Shown in pieces: positions 1-12,400 of a stretch of DNA of 64,000 nucleotides. Source of the stretch: Anoplolepis gracilipes (lineage: Eukaryota; Arthropoda; Insecta; Hymenoptera; Formicidae). Position 1 is the first letter of the stretch. The number at the start of each line of letters is the position of its first letter. The translations under genes and the position numbers were made by a program. The notes beneath the pieces were generated by a model, which had not been told where the DNA came from, searched no databases, and saw only the letters and a list, made by a program, of their open reading frames with translations. The DNA is taken from contig NC_132981.1 of NCBI RefSeq assembly GCF_047496725.1, forward strand, positions 3,810,001 to 3,874,000, in the 5' to 3' direction.

Positions 1-2152
1 CGCATACGCAGAGTACGGAACTGTAAAAGTAAGGGTGGCGAAGGGTCGTTGTGTGACGAATTCGGCAATTTGCCGTGAACATTTCTAGAAATAGATCTTG
101 AAATAATCTACAAGACATCTCAATCCGTTTCCATTTAGCATGCCTTGATATATCTCATCTTCAAGTATTGTTTGCGATTTGTGTATCAATTGTTCAGGCA
201 GACTGCGAATAGTCTGAATAAAAATTGAATGTTATTCTTGATTTAAATTATTATTTCTACGTGAAAATATATGGCTACTATAAGTTTCTCTTTTCAATAA
301 AAGATGTTGCGTTTATATTACAGATTTTAATTTATTAAAAAAATTAAAATGCTTGATACATGAAATAAAATGGGAAACAAATAATTCAGCTGGATTCAAG
401 AGCTGAGAGAAAAATTTTAAAAAGAAATATTTCGCGACTAAATTTGCACGGTATTTTTCTACCATCTATTGAAAGGGTTGTCCGACTATAAAGTCGGCAA
501 ATGTGCTAATTCACAATCGTGTCAAAGTGACCGACATTGAGCGTCAGAAAGCGCTTTCTCGATTCAACATGGGTATTTTTCATACGTGTATGCCTTAGAA
601 AATGTTCAGATTCCTGACGTTGCAATCTGGACAGCTGTATCGAGATGAAATGATACGTGCTTTATTTGATAAAAGCAAATGAAAAGATCGTATAAAAATT
701 TAGAAATATTTTCTATTTATATTTTACAATAATATAGCATTATCAGTTACTGTAATTAATTTCATTTTTTTAGAGATTATAATTCTATATATATTTTTAT
801 ATCTTCTATAATTATATGTTATATGTGAAATATATATAGAAAAGAAATTGATATAATCGTTCAGTCTGTGCTAATAGATTAAAATTTAAGTGCATCTATT
901 TTTGTATAAAAATAAAATAATAAAATTGTTATTATGATAATAGAATTTTGAGAAGAAAGAAAAGATAATCTATTTAAAGAAAGATGAAAAATCATGAAGA
1001 TAACAATATGTATTTATTTTCTACTAGTTTTTATATTTAAAAGTTAGTAAACAGATTCGTTGCTTTTTATATTTTAAACTGTAAGAGATATGTGATATAA
1101 TCAGAATGGAAGACACAGTTTTAATCCTTGGCTGGACAACCGTGAAGGAAAAAGTATTATGATCTCATATCAATGTCGCGCGGACACATATGTTCCACAG
1201 AATGTAAACCCGTGAAAAATGCCTACGACTTCTCATCTTGAAGGAAAAAACTGAGGCCGATCAAAGGAAGAGGAAGAGTATGTTCGAAAGAAAAGACAGC
1301 AGAGAGAAAGAGAAAAAGAGAAAGAGAGTTTCTTTTTGGTACCAGGCACGGGCCATCTGGCAGAACGATCTTTTATTATGGTATCTATTCCTCTCATGGT
1401 ATCCCTCTCTTCGAACGACGAAGAATTCACTCGCGCGGAAGTTGGATCTTTGATTAATGGACGGCGAGATAAACCGCATCGATTTTCCGATCGATATCCA
1501 AGACGAGAGACGGTGTTGTGATTGCTTTTGCCCTAGTTAATATTCATAATTTTGCATTTATTGTTAAACAATGTCGATTTTATTTGAAGTTGTATACTAC
1601 ATATATCCCAGATATGTTTGAAAAAAATTTATAAAAAATATATGTTATTGTGATTTTAACGCGTGAAGGAATTCGACATAGAGATAAAAAAGGAACGTAA
1701 TTCTGTTTCGATATAAAAAATTTTGTTTAGAAAAAAAGATCGTATATAAAAATTATATATAATAAATATTTATTTATATTTATTATGTTTTTAATATTAA
1801 AATAGTTAATTTTTTACATTTGGTTTAAACATAATATATGAAGATACAAAACATATTGTCGAAAAATCTGAATAGAATATTTTTAAATTCTGAGAGTAAA
1901 ATTTTTTATAATTCTGCCTTTTCTTCAATTAAACAAGTGTATTTGTAAAATAAGATATTGATTTATTTTTCAGTTTATTAAATTTAAAAATAATGTAAAA
2001 CTTGCTTTACATTTTACATTAACATATAATTTATTATTAGAACGTTTTAAAGGTATGTATTTATAAAAAGTTTTTTTTCTTACATTTTCTTTAGATTTTG
2101 CAAATTTATTAATAAGTTAAATATTGCCTTTAAAATAAGATATTTCTAATAA

Positions 2153-2183
<31 letters not shown>

Positions 2184-2420
2184 GAAAGAGATACGAAAAC
2201 TCAGACAGATCTAGGAAAGAAACTACAGAATAATTGATTAAATATTAACGAGAAGATACATAAATATTTTTACAATGTTACTTTTTCATAAAATTTATTT
2301 GGAAAAATAAAATCTTTGTGTGTAAAGTTTATTTTTTGTGTGTTAGTAAAAAAACATATCTCTTTTCAATGTGTGGTGTAAGAACGGTGTGTCACGTCAC
2401 GTCACACGTCACGCGTAATT
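1..2420. other. AT-rich intergenic DNA, no gene seen
   Basis: Short open frames near 1230-1520 lie in a purine-rich stretch and have no splice sites, domain resemblance or codon pattern to support them. A (GA)n run lies at about 2154-2190. I see no gene or RNA gene. Confidence 0.6.
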
Positions 2421-2424
2421 GTTT

Positions 2425-2749
2425 GGTAGCTGCTAGATGCTTGGATGGCTGGGTTACTCTCTGGGAGTAACGCACCCCACACTCTTTTGGGGTATCCACG
2501 GTAGAGCCCAGGGTGAGCCCCATAATAGCCCTCGACCAGGTCCCACCCTCTTGGCAAACAGAAAGGCCTTGAAAGTGTGCACGACCGCAGAGTCGCCGCC
2601 CCTTGCATGGCGGGGTGAAATTTGATTATGCCCCTTCCACGTGGATGAACCCGGCGAGATTCATCGGCGGGTACCCGCCAATGATTTATGCTACTTTTTT
2701 CTCCTTACCGCAGCGACAAGTTGTCTTTGTCGTCGGTAGCTGCTATATG
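2425..2749. mobile_element. Possible retroposed fragment (GC-rich island with 15-bp direct repeats)
   Basis: A GC-rich block of about 310 bp stands out in very AT-rich surroundings. It is bounded by near-identical 15-mers, GGTAGCTGCTAGATG at 2425-2439 and GGTAGCTGCTATATG at 2735-2749, which could be a target-site duplication. Inside are a perfect small hairpin (GTTACTC...GAGTAAC, about 2453-2471) and a 14-bp perfect palindrome GGCGGGTACCCGCC at 2666-2679. No long open frame is present. The family was not recognised; a short interspersed element or a truncated non-LTR end is possible. The mobile origin is inference. Confidence 0.4.
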
Positions 2750-5700
2750 TGTTATGCGTTTCTATCGTTTTTATACTGAAGCGGCTGAAGGCAAAAATTA
2801 ATATTTTTTTCTCTTTTATATACTTTAGCATTGACTGTTCTATCTGCTTTTGTTTTTAATATCATTTAAGACAATCTACGCATGTATACATATTATTAGA
2901 TACGATTTGTTAAATGTTTGCGCTATGATGCAGCTATAATTTATAATTAATTGACAAGGGTTTCAACATCTCTGGGATATGTAGAATATTTCTTAAATAT
3001 TAATATTTTCTTGATGTATTTTTTGTTTAGTATAAATATTTAATCATCTTAATAAATTTAGAGTTTTAAGCATTTCTTTAAATGTTTTTAGAAATATGTT
3101 CTTTAGATTTTATTTTAATATGTGTACATAAGATACTTTGTATTTTAGTTAATTGCAAATGGACGTTAATAGAATTAATATTAATTGAATAATAATATAT
3201 CAGAATTTTATTAAAATATTTTACAGTTTATGTTACAGAGAGAAAACTTATATATAATTAAAAGAAGATATGAAACATATAACAATGAAATATTGAATGT
3301 AAGAAATCACACTGGACTATATTAGTTGCAATACTTCACATTTTTGTATGAGGTAACTTTTTTCGATTATGGACACAATACTTTTCCAAACCACAACGAA
3401 AAAAGCGCGTTCTCAATAAATTCGGCGGAATTAGGCAGAAATCTGCGATATTTGTAGTCGCCTGATCCATCATCGGTCATTGACGGACATACAATGCAAT
3501 TTCAGGAAGCAATAATACAGCGGCGCACCCACGATCACTCATGTTTTTTTTATTTATTTCCATCGGAACAAACCCATTTCTAACGATTGTACAAAACTAT
3601 CATGCAAAAAATTCGCTTGATGGATCTGTTACTATTCTGTTTTGTACATGGGCACTCAATTAAATGTGTCTATTCTGTCTTTGTTAGATTTTCGACGATA
3701 TTGTGATGTGCTGCAAAAAATATCTCATTCTAAATTAAAAGCAGAAATTTAATTCAAATCGAATCTCTTATATACATATCAATACAAAAAACAACTTAAT
3801 TAAATAATATAAATTATTTAGATTATAACTTTTTTTATAAGTCAAACTATCATATGAAGATGATGGATACAATATATTTTTAATAAAGATTTATAAGGCT
3901 AATTCAGAATTATTAATTTTTGCATAAGTCACAAGTATTCAGCAGAGATAATCCTGTGATTTATAGGTCAGGAAAAATATGCGATCTCGAATTGAGGCAA
4001 CCAGCCACATGCCTTCGTTTTGCTTATTTCAGAAAGACGCAACTTAAATCTGACACACGAATGTCAGTAGCCGTAACTCGTTGTTGTGACTTCCGTCGCT
4101 CGAAGTAAGACGGATCGGGAAGAATTTTGTGAAAGGAATACTGAGGTAACTTGCCGAACTGATCTCGATCCATCATCAGACTAACATAACATCCGTATTT
4201 AAACGACGCGTACGCGAGAAAAGGAGAATAGTGCCTTGACACTGTCGCAAGATTCTAGTTTCCAAAAGATTCTTTGAATTCATTTCGATTCGATCGATCG
4301 CAGAAATCACTCCACACACGTTATCTAACCAGATTGACGAATCTCAAAAACAATAATATGTGAGAAGAAAACAGAAAATTGATATAATAGTCTGATATTT
4401 GAAATTTTTGGAACGAAAATTCAACAGATCAAGCCTAGTTTAGACGATTTATAATTTGCAGTAGAATATACAGATATAATAGAATTTTCAGATAAAAATA
4501 TTTATATGTAATTTAAAAGTAATATTAAATTAAACAAAATTAATAAAGTAAATTAATTTGATTTAATTTAATTAAAGCAAATTAAATCGACATTCTTTTT
4601 AGGGGTTTAAAAGTAGGTAATATTTCTCCAAGAAAATTTGATTTACCAATATAGAGCACTTACTTTATTATTTTTGACAAATTAGCTAAAAGAGATAATA
4701 ATGAGAGGAGAGAAACAGGGAGAGAGAATCCGTTTTATATCAGAGAGAGGACCGTGAATTACTAAATCGCGCAGGTCGTAGGATCGCGTAGGACTCAGGC
4801 AACGGGACCTTCGCAAAACGGGCGACGGCGATGATGTCGTGACGAATGCGACAAAGGGCAGAGTCCGGTATCAATGGCCCCCGGCCGGTTTTGTAGAAAC
4901 ATCGTTTTGACAGAAGGGTGTCGTCACAGTTGGTGCAAGCGAGACGGACGCGAGGAGGGTGGGTGGCGTGGATCTCGACGTTACTCTCCGTTTCTGGAGG
5001 GTAAACGTACGCGAGATCTTTCTCTCTCTCCCTTCTCGAGTGTTACAATAAATCAACGGCGCGCTTTTGCGAAGCTCCACCCTCGGAGACCTTTGCCGCG
5101 TATATAAGCAGTATGTCCCATACCCCATACATGATGCGACACCCCGTACCATGACGGTTTGACTCTGTCTGCCTTGATCCTTATTGTGTCTAAAGTGGCC
5201 TGTCCGTCGATTTTGAAACGGATCGCCTTCTATAAACAATTTATTCTTTCAGCCCGCGTGATCGACCGGATCGGGCTAAGTTATCAACGAAATTAAGTAG
5301 CAGATAGATAACTCGCATTATTAGAATTGTTATTTATATCCATGATTTATTTTCTCCAATTACTATTTAAACGTTTAATTATTATTTAATAAGTTTTAAT
5401 TTAATTTAATTTATAAATAATTTTTAATATATTTTGTTGAGATTGTAATAATCACACGCAGTTGTAGTTCTAATTACGAAATGTTTATTACTCCTTAGGA
5501 CAAACGTAAAACTATAAGCTGAATAACGTATAACTCAAAACTTGATAAAAGAAAAGAAAAATATCACGTACTGAATATTGTAATATATAATAACCATGTA
5601 GCAAAAAGGAAGAGCAAGGAAGACAATACACAAGAGAATTACGAAAAACATACATTTATATTATGCATAATAGGTCCCGGAGAATACGTGTATACCATCA

Positions 5701-5974
5701 GTGACGTAAACATGATATAAAAATAAAGATCAATAATCATATAGAAGCTCGATAAATCCTTATCTAACATATTAAAACATTTTAATTTAAAATTCAATTA
5801 CTATTTTATAACTTGATGTTTGTTAAGAAAAAAATTCATTGCAATTTAACTATAAAATTTGTAAAAGAAAGCAAATTCAAAAAATTTCATATTTCAAATT
5901 ATCAAAAAATTTCATATTTAAATTTCTCTTTCGGAAATTTTAAAAAACTTTTAATTTAATTTTTAAATATTACT

Positions 5975-6017
<43 letters not shown>

Positions 6018-6260
6018 TTTGCAAAAATATTTTTGTTAACGTTTAAATGTAATTTCATTCGTAGCTAATGAAAATTCCATCTTTGTCGCGATTTTTTATA
6101 TCACTAAAGATATTTATATCGCGCATAAATAGCACAAACAAATTACTTGTTAATATTATTTATTATACAGTATGTAATAATTAAATTAAATATCTTTTGG
6201 ATAAGAAACATCATATGCTGGCGATATTTTACACAAAGAATTGTCGCAATCCTTTCGCGG
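2750..6260. other. AT-rich intergenic DNA with a small GC-rich patch
   Basis: Mostly AT-rich. A GC-richer patch at about 4740-5260 contains TATATAAG at 5101-5108, but no convincing initiator, coding exon or splice pattern follows. A (TA)n run lies at 5981-6009, followed by a T run. The 122-codon minus frame across 4871-5239 is compositionally driven and not supported. Confidence 0.5.
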
Positions 6261-6288
6261 CCAATAATCGGCGTCGATCTCAAATTTC

Positions 6289-6744
6289 GTGTCACGGGCG
6301 TGCCTTAGTTTGAGGGAACCGGGTGGTTTGAACGCACGGGGTGGACCCGCGATAGGCCCTGCAACCCTTCGATATCGTTTATTCGTATCGGTTTTGCTTT
6401 GGTATCGGCTTTTTCTGACTCCCCTGTTTCGTCCGCGCTCCGACTTTCCACGCCGATCGTCCGTATTCCTCCCTATGCGTCCGCACACTCGTGCTCCCTC
6501 GTGACAAAAAGGGCGAGAGCCCCGTGGCCGCAGCGACCGATTAATTCACTACAAAGGGGCTGCGTATCGCGCATCGAGCCCTCGACAGGCCCCTCTAAAC
6601 CCACCTTCGGCCCTACTGCCAAGGGCGTCCTGGCTCTTATCCTTCTCCCGCCGACGCTTTTTGGGGGACGAACCGATCCTCCCTTCCATAAAGAGGATTG
6701 GTTCGACCCCCGAAAGGCCGTTGGTATATAGCGGGAAATATTTC
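6289..6744 (+). promoter_or_regulatory. GC-rich upstream region of huckebein
   Basis: A sharply GC-rich segment directly upstream of the huckebein TATA box, in otherwise AT-rich DNA. It carries an 18-bp imperfect inverted repeat (6663-6680 with 6694-6711, 16 of 18 positions complementary, 13-bp spacer). Position and composition suggest a proximal promoter or enhancer; no specific factor site is claimed. Confidence 0.45.
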
Positions 6745-6782
6745 TATATAAGGTCAGGGTGAGCTTAGATTCGTGCTTAGTG
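6745..6782 (+). promoter_or_regulatory. TATA box and initiator-like site of huckebein
   Basis: TATATAAG at 6745-6752 is followed by an initiator-like TTAGTG with its A at 6779, 34 bp from the first T of the TATA box, which is slightly longer than usual. The start codon lies about 136 bp further on, giving a short leader. The exact start site is inference. Confidence 0.5.
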
Positions 6783-6914
6783 AGTTTCGGACAATCCGTA
6801 GTACTGTCGCGTTGATTGTCCTATGTCCGCGAACGAGCGACGACGGTAAAGTTTCATAAGCGGTGATAAAAGGAGAGTGTATATTCACCGTTTTCGTATT
6901 CCAAGTCTCCGAAA

Positions 6915-9096
6915 ATGTCTGAGCTGAGAGCCAGTGGTTTCTTCCGACCATGGCATATCCCGGAGACCGCGAACAAAGCTTCCGAGATCGTCACCGTCGA
7001 CGATACGCTCCACGACACGTCGTGCAGCAGGCAGGAGGACGACGACGAGAGCGTCGTGTCTTCGGCGACATCGACAACTTCCACAACGAGCTCGATCACC
7101 GTAGAAACATCCGAAAAGTATAACGATCATCTCTTGGATCGAGATACGGCAGACTCGACGTCGTTGAATGTGGTTCGTCATCGCGCGAGAAGACGTCGGG
7201 GAAGCGAGTCCTCCGATGACGTGGCGACCAGCACTACGCCTTCCCTTGAAGGCGAGGACGTTGGGAGCACCGTGCAAGATGCGAGGAACAAGTCACGTGC
7301 CTTCCGTTCACAGCAGCAGGTCAATTCAACGGCACCCGCGATTTCCGCGATTTCCGATTCGGATGAGTTCAACGGTACCAGAGATGTTAGTCCGCTAGAA
7401 TATCTCTCGACATTCGAGTTTCGACGACCGGAGGCTTTCGCATCGATAAACGATGGAACTTATTCGATGACGAATTCAGATATTGCCGGGTCATCATCAG
7501 TCGCGAACTCGATGATTCCGGAGTTGTACTATGCCTTCACTGACATTCATTCCGCGATTCATCCTGGAATTCATCCCGGAATACATTCTGTAGTTCAACC
7601 GGGGATTCTTCCTTCGGATTTTTATAATCGTTCTATGGAGGAAGCGGTGCAAATTGTGCACCGACAGGATGCTGTCGCCAAGCAAATGAAGAAGATGCGT
7701 CCAAAGAAGTTTCGCTGTCAATACTGCGACGTCGCGTTCAGCAACAATGGTCAACTTAAAGGACACATCCGCATACACACTGGTTAGTTAAAGTTTTTAA
7801 TTGTAATTAATTTATATTAATTTATTATAATTAATTTATATATCTGCCCCAAAAAGAGAGAGAATTATATATAATCATTTGAGTTGAGCAAGAAAAGATA
7901 GTTGTGTATAGGAAACATTTATTTGAAACCATCTTTTTGAATATTTTGAAATGATTTTCTTTTATAATAATTTTCGGACCAAATAATTTTAATCTCAATC
8001 TTAATATTTTTTTTTATACATGTAAAAAAATTTTCAACAAAATTTTTCTACATAAAAAATACCGCAGAAAATATTTTTAAGAATATATCGCTGGACATTT
8101 TTAAAAGGTTGTGCATTGAAATTTTAATTATAATTGTTATTTTTAAAGTGAATTGTCGGTTATGTTTCTTTCGATTATTTATATTGAGTTATATTAATTT
8201 ATAAGTATTGCGAATAGGATGACATTCGTTGTTTATGTTTTAACTTCGCTGGTTGTGTTGTCATGTTTAAGTCATTGTACTGAAGAAGACCCTAAAGTAA
8301 GGATCAAAAGGTTTGCATATGGGAGAGGCTTATATTATTTGATATTAATAAATGCACCCGCAATAAATAACTGCAGTTTTTGAACTTTTTTCTGGTTTTT
8401 TAATTGGATTTATATTTAATTTAACATCAATAAGCTTATGCACGAATAGAAAGATGCATGTGCATCTTTCTATTATATATTAACAATGAAAAAATATAGA
8501 GAAAAACAATTTATAATTATTGAAAATTAGTATTTATTCCCTGATGTATTTAATGTATATCACGTCTTCACTTTCTTGATTTTTTATTACTTAAATAGTT
8601 GCAAATAAAATTATTACAAAAAGACTTTTTAAAAATGCCTATTAAGCAAATTTTCATTCAAGTAGCAAATTTGTTCGCTAACATTTATGTCTCCTTTTTT
8701 TGAAAGAAATATTATTAGCCATCATTTTATCACAAGATGAATATTGTGAACCAATATAAATTCTAATGCTAGACACAAATAACTACATTGAACAGAAATT
8801 TAATATACATTTCCATTGTTACAGGAGAGAGACCGTTCAAGTGCGACGTGGAGTCCTGCGGGAAATCGTTCACCAGGAACGAAGAACTGACGCGACACAA
8901 GCGGATCCACACTGGTGTTCGACCTCACTCCTGCGTCGTTTGCGGCAAGCGATTCGGACGTAAGGACCATCTGAAGAAGCACACGAGAACCCATGAAGTT
9001 CGCGATCCGTATCGCGTTTCGGCATTAGGGATGTTTGCTCTGGGTCATCCATTTCAGCAAGCTACCGGACTTCCGCCATATATCTACCAGATCTGA
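6915..9096 (+). CDS. hkb: Huckebein-like C2H2 zinc-finger repressor (2 coding exons)
   Basis: Coding exons are 6915-7782 and 8825-9096. The donor is G|GTTAGT and the acceptor TTACAG|GAGA; the join restores the TGERPFK linker between fingers 1 and 2. The product is 379 aa. Near the N-terminus is FRPW (residues 10-13), the Groucho-binding motif known from Huckebein. A Ser/Thr/Asp-rich middle follows, then short His-Pro-Gly-Ile repeats around residues 205-230. Three C2H2 fingers lie at about 266-288, 294-318 and 324-346; fingers 2 and 3 have Sp/Egr-class spacing and the sequences TRNEELTRH and RKDHLKKH. Huckebein is a terminal gap gene repressor in insect embryos that sets mesoderm and endoderm limits and also acts in neural lineages. 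The identification rests on FRPW plus finger type and number; another Sp/KLF/Egr relative is the alternative. The start is the first ATG downstream of the TATA box. Confidence 0.85.
8200..8420 (+). mobile_element. Relic resembling a Penelope-like element LTR with hammerhead-like core, in huckebein intron
   Basis: Within the huckebein intron, CTGAAGA at 8280-8286 matches the hammerhead core CUGANGA. It is followed by GACCCT (8288-8293), a short loop, AGGATC (8300-8305) and AAAAG where GAAAC would be expected. One stem II mismatch and the altered GAAA mean it is probably inactive. Hammerhead ribozymes are known in the terminal repeats of Penelope-like retroelements. A 54-codon ATG frame with a hydrophobic start (8219-8383) overlaps it and is probably incidental. 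Confidence 0.4.
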
Positions 9097-9426
9097 CGTC
9101 AGAAACTTGCTGGTAAAAAGATCTAACGATCCGTTTGACAAATTTGACATTTCTGTACAGGGTATCTGTGTCTAGTATATATAATATATATTGCATCGAA
9201 ATACATTATACACTATATTTTGTACGATGTTAAGCGCCTCGGTTGTCTTGAGAGTTTTAAATCCCATTGAAGTATTTTCGATACCATCATTTTAATTTAG
9301 GAAAGGATTTTACGAATCGCCACGAGTACTTTGGAGCGAAAATTTGCGAAAAGCGTTTTTGCATCTCTCGACTACTATTATGTATTTTCCTGCAACGTGA
9401 CACGCCAATGTGGTCTAATATACAAT

Positions 9427-9432
9427 AATAAA
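9427..9432 (+). terminator. Poly(A) signal candidate for huckebein
   Basis: AATAAA about 330 bp after the huckebein stop codon, the first canonical hexamer downstream. Confidence 0.45.
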
Positions 9433-9449
9433 TATACATAATGTAAATA

Positions 9450-12400
9450 CTTATATAATGTAGATATATAGTCTCTCAGAGGATGCATACATACTTTATT
9501 ATATATTTATTATTATTATATATATTAGATTTGTTATATATTTGAGATGGATTTATTGTTACAATTATATGAATCAAATATTTACTAATTAATGTCTTAG
9601 TGTTCACTTCATATTCACTTTCCTTCCGAGAATAGATATTTCCAAATTTCCCACTTTACATTTTCAACACTCTAATTACAGCGTTTTGATATAAATTTGT
9701 TGTATTGTTTGCCTTCGAAATAATATTAATTCGTAAATGCAGATATGAAATAAATATGTTGACTTCATCATTGAACAAGCAATATATTAATTCTACAATA
9801 CTTGAATATTTAAGTTGCATAATGATTATTATTATTATTTTGTCGTATTCTTAAAATATTTTCATAAAGAATTTTTATTATAATATTGATGTCATGACGT
9901 ATAAATATAATTGATTATACAGTATTAGTAATTTACAATAATGTCCGTTACTTTTAATAATGTTACTTATATTATAGCTAAAAATAGTAATTACATTATC
10001 TTTTTTTCGGTATAAATATCTACACTATTTCTCACCACGAATGCATATTTAAATCAAGCAGCAATATATACGCTTCCATCAACGTTAGCATCAGGATCAC
10101 CACCATTTTCCCGGCGATTGAATTCAAGATGGCGTCACCAACTGCAACCCCTCAAATAATAGAGAATCCCCTTGCTCGTTTATACGATGCGCTGTAAAGG
10201 ACGTAGGGGAAAGAACAGTGGGTTGCGCCCTTTCGTCCTCGAGAACGCATGCATGGTTACCATACGCGTGTTTGTGTCTCTACTCTTTTTCCGCCTTTTT
10301 TTCATTACAATACGTTTTTATGAGATGTTTCGCGGTTGCGTCTGTAATTTTGAGGGAAAGGGCGATTTGAGGGATTAAAAAGTTGACTGTGATTAATATT
10401 TTTCAGAAATCCTTCATGTATCCTTTTATTACTATATACAAGTATTGTAATAATTTGCAAAATAACCGTTTTATGAATACATATTTCAAAAGTTAATAAT
10501 ATCAAATAATTTTCTTTCTATTTTATGCATAATTCATAAAAAAGAAAAGAAAGAGAGCGTTTGAAAAAGTTTTAATATATTATCTATAAAGTGTCATGTA
10601 TATGTAATATCTAAAAGAATACAATTTTATCATTTACTTGCTTCTTAGATCGTATCTTTTCTTTTAACTATTATTCAAATTGAAATAAAAGCTATTGTTT
10701 TGGAATTTTTAATTCTTTTTCTAATTTCAGGTCTAATTAAACGTACCTGAATAAACGGACTTCGTACAAGCAGACTTCGACTTAAAACGGTTACAAGATA
10801 ATATTAACTTTTCGTAACACAAATACGAACTGGCCAGATTGAATGATTCGGGACCTACTGTGGTAGCTTAACGTTAAGTGTGTCAGATTCTCACACGGAA
10901 AATTTCGGTAGCAGTTTTCGATAGAGGAAACCCCGCTGGGACATTCGTCCAAGCTCGTTGACACCCCCCTACTGTCCTACAGATATATGACTGCGAGCCC
11001 TCTAAAGTTCTTTCTCTAGAGCATGAATCTTTCTCCCCGTTCTGTTTCTCTATCTTTTTCTCTCTTGATTCACTTTGCTGAGTTTCAATGTCCTTCTCCG
11101 AGGGTGCGAAACGTTTTCAAACGTGTTCTCTTAATAAGCCATTTCCACAGTTCCTTTTAAACACAAATGTTTTTGCCTAATTTTGTCTTGGATTTTTTAT
11201 TTAAAACATATTATAAGTGCCATGAGATGTATTAATTTCAAATTTTATTTTTCAAAAGCGTTTCTCTTATTTTATTTTTCCTTTTTTCTCTTTCTTCCTT
11301 TATCGTTCCCTTCAGGTAGTTTACCATCAATCCGGACCTTATTATTGGAGGGTGGCTTTAGGCTAAACGATTGCTTAAACGCGCACGGATTACAGCCCGG
11401 ATTACGTCTACCTTAATCTCAGATTACATAGTCTATCACCAAGTCATCATTTGATGCGAAGAAAGACGTATTGCTACCACGATGTTATATTTTTCCCTCA
11501 ACACAAAGGGGTTGTTTCATTTTGAATCTCTTTTCTTAAGACATAAAAAGAGTGAAAATTTTACTTCTTCTGATAATTATTATTTTTCAATAATATTTCA
11601 TTATTATTTATTATTATTACTTTTTCAATAATAATAATTTTTGTATGCAATTTGACAGTTTGATTTGTTGCTTTTTTTTTTTTTACTTTTGGCTGTTACA
11701 TCCACAACACGTGATACATAATCGTGTATCTCGCATAGCGGTTGGATGCAGCTATTGCAAGTAACGTTTACTTATCGCTACCTGAAGCGAATTTACAATC
11801 GTTGCGAAAACGGTTCGTAATCCCCGTCGTAATAGCTGTCGCGCCGAGGAAATCGCTGTCATCGAATACAAATTCTTCCGTTTTCCGTCATCGCCGTTCA
11901 TTCTTCTCGCCTTCTCCCGTCGCGATGCGCGTCCAAATATCATCTGTGTCAAACCGTGTCTTTCGCGCGGCAACGCACGCCGCGGGTGGGCCTGTATATG
12001 TCGGAATGTTTGCCCGCGTCATTGTTACGCGTTCTGACACTCGATACGAATTCTCCCGACCCGGTTTTAAAAAGCGTTTAGAGCCCCTCGTAGCCCTGAT
12101 CCACCTTCCCTCCTGCTTTTACGCGATATATCCCGTACGGATCACACGCACTTTCTCAGATGCGTGTGCGAAGAACGAGCGTATTCTCGCGCTCACCGGG
12201 AAGCACACCCGGGGTGTCGTTGACTTTCTGATATATAGATTCCTGTGTATCCATTATTACGGCAAAATACGATATATTGAAAATTACGATGCGTTTTTCA
12301 ATTTGAAGTTTTCCTATATTTTTTTCACCGCGAATATTAATTGTGTTGTTATTTTTTCTGAACAAATTATTATTGATCTTTTTATATTTACAGTTTATGG

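Noticed and set aside
4871..5239. 122-codon minus frame in a GC-rich patch
   Set aside because: Composition-driven, overlapped by a plus frame, no protein-like features.
8219..8383. 54-codon ATG frame with signal-peptide-like start in the huckebein intron
   Set aside because: Overlaps the hammerhead-like element relic and is better explained by it.
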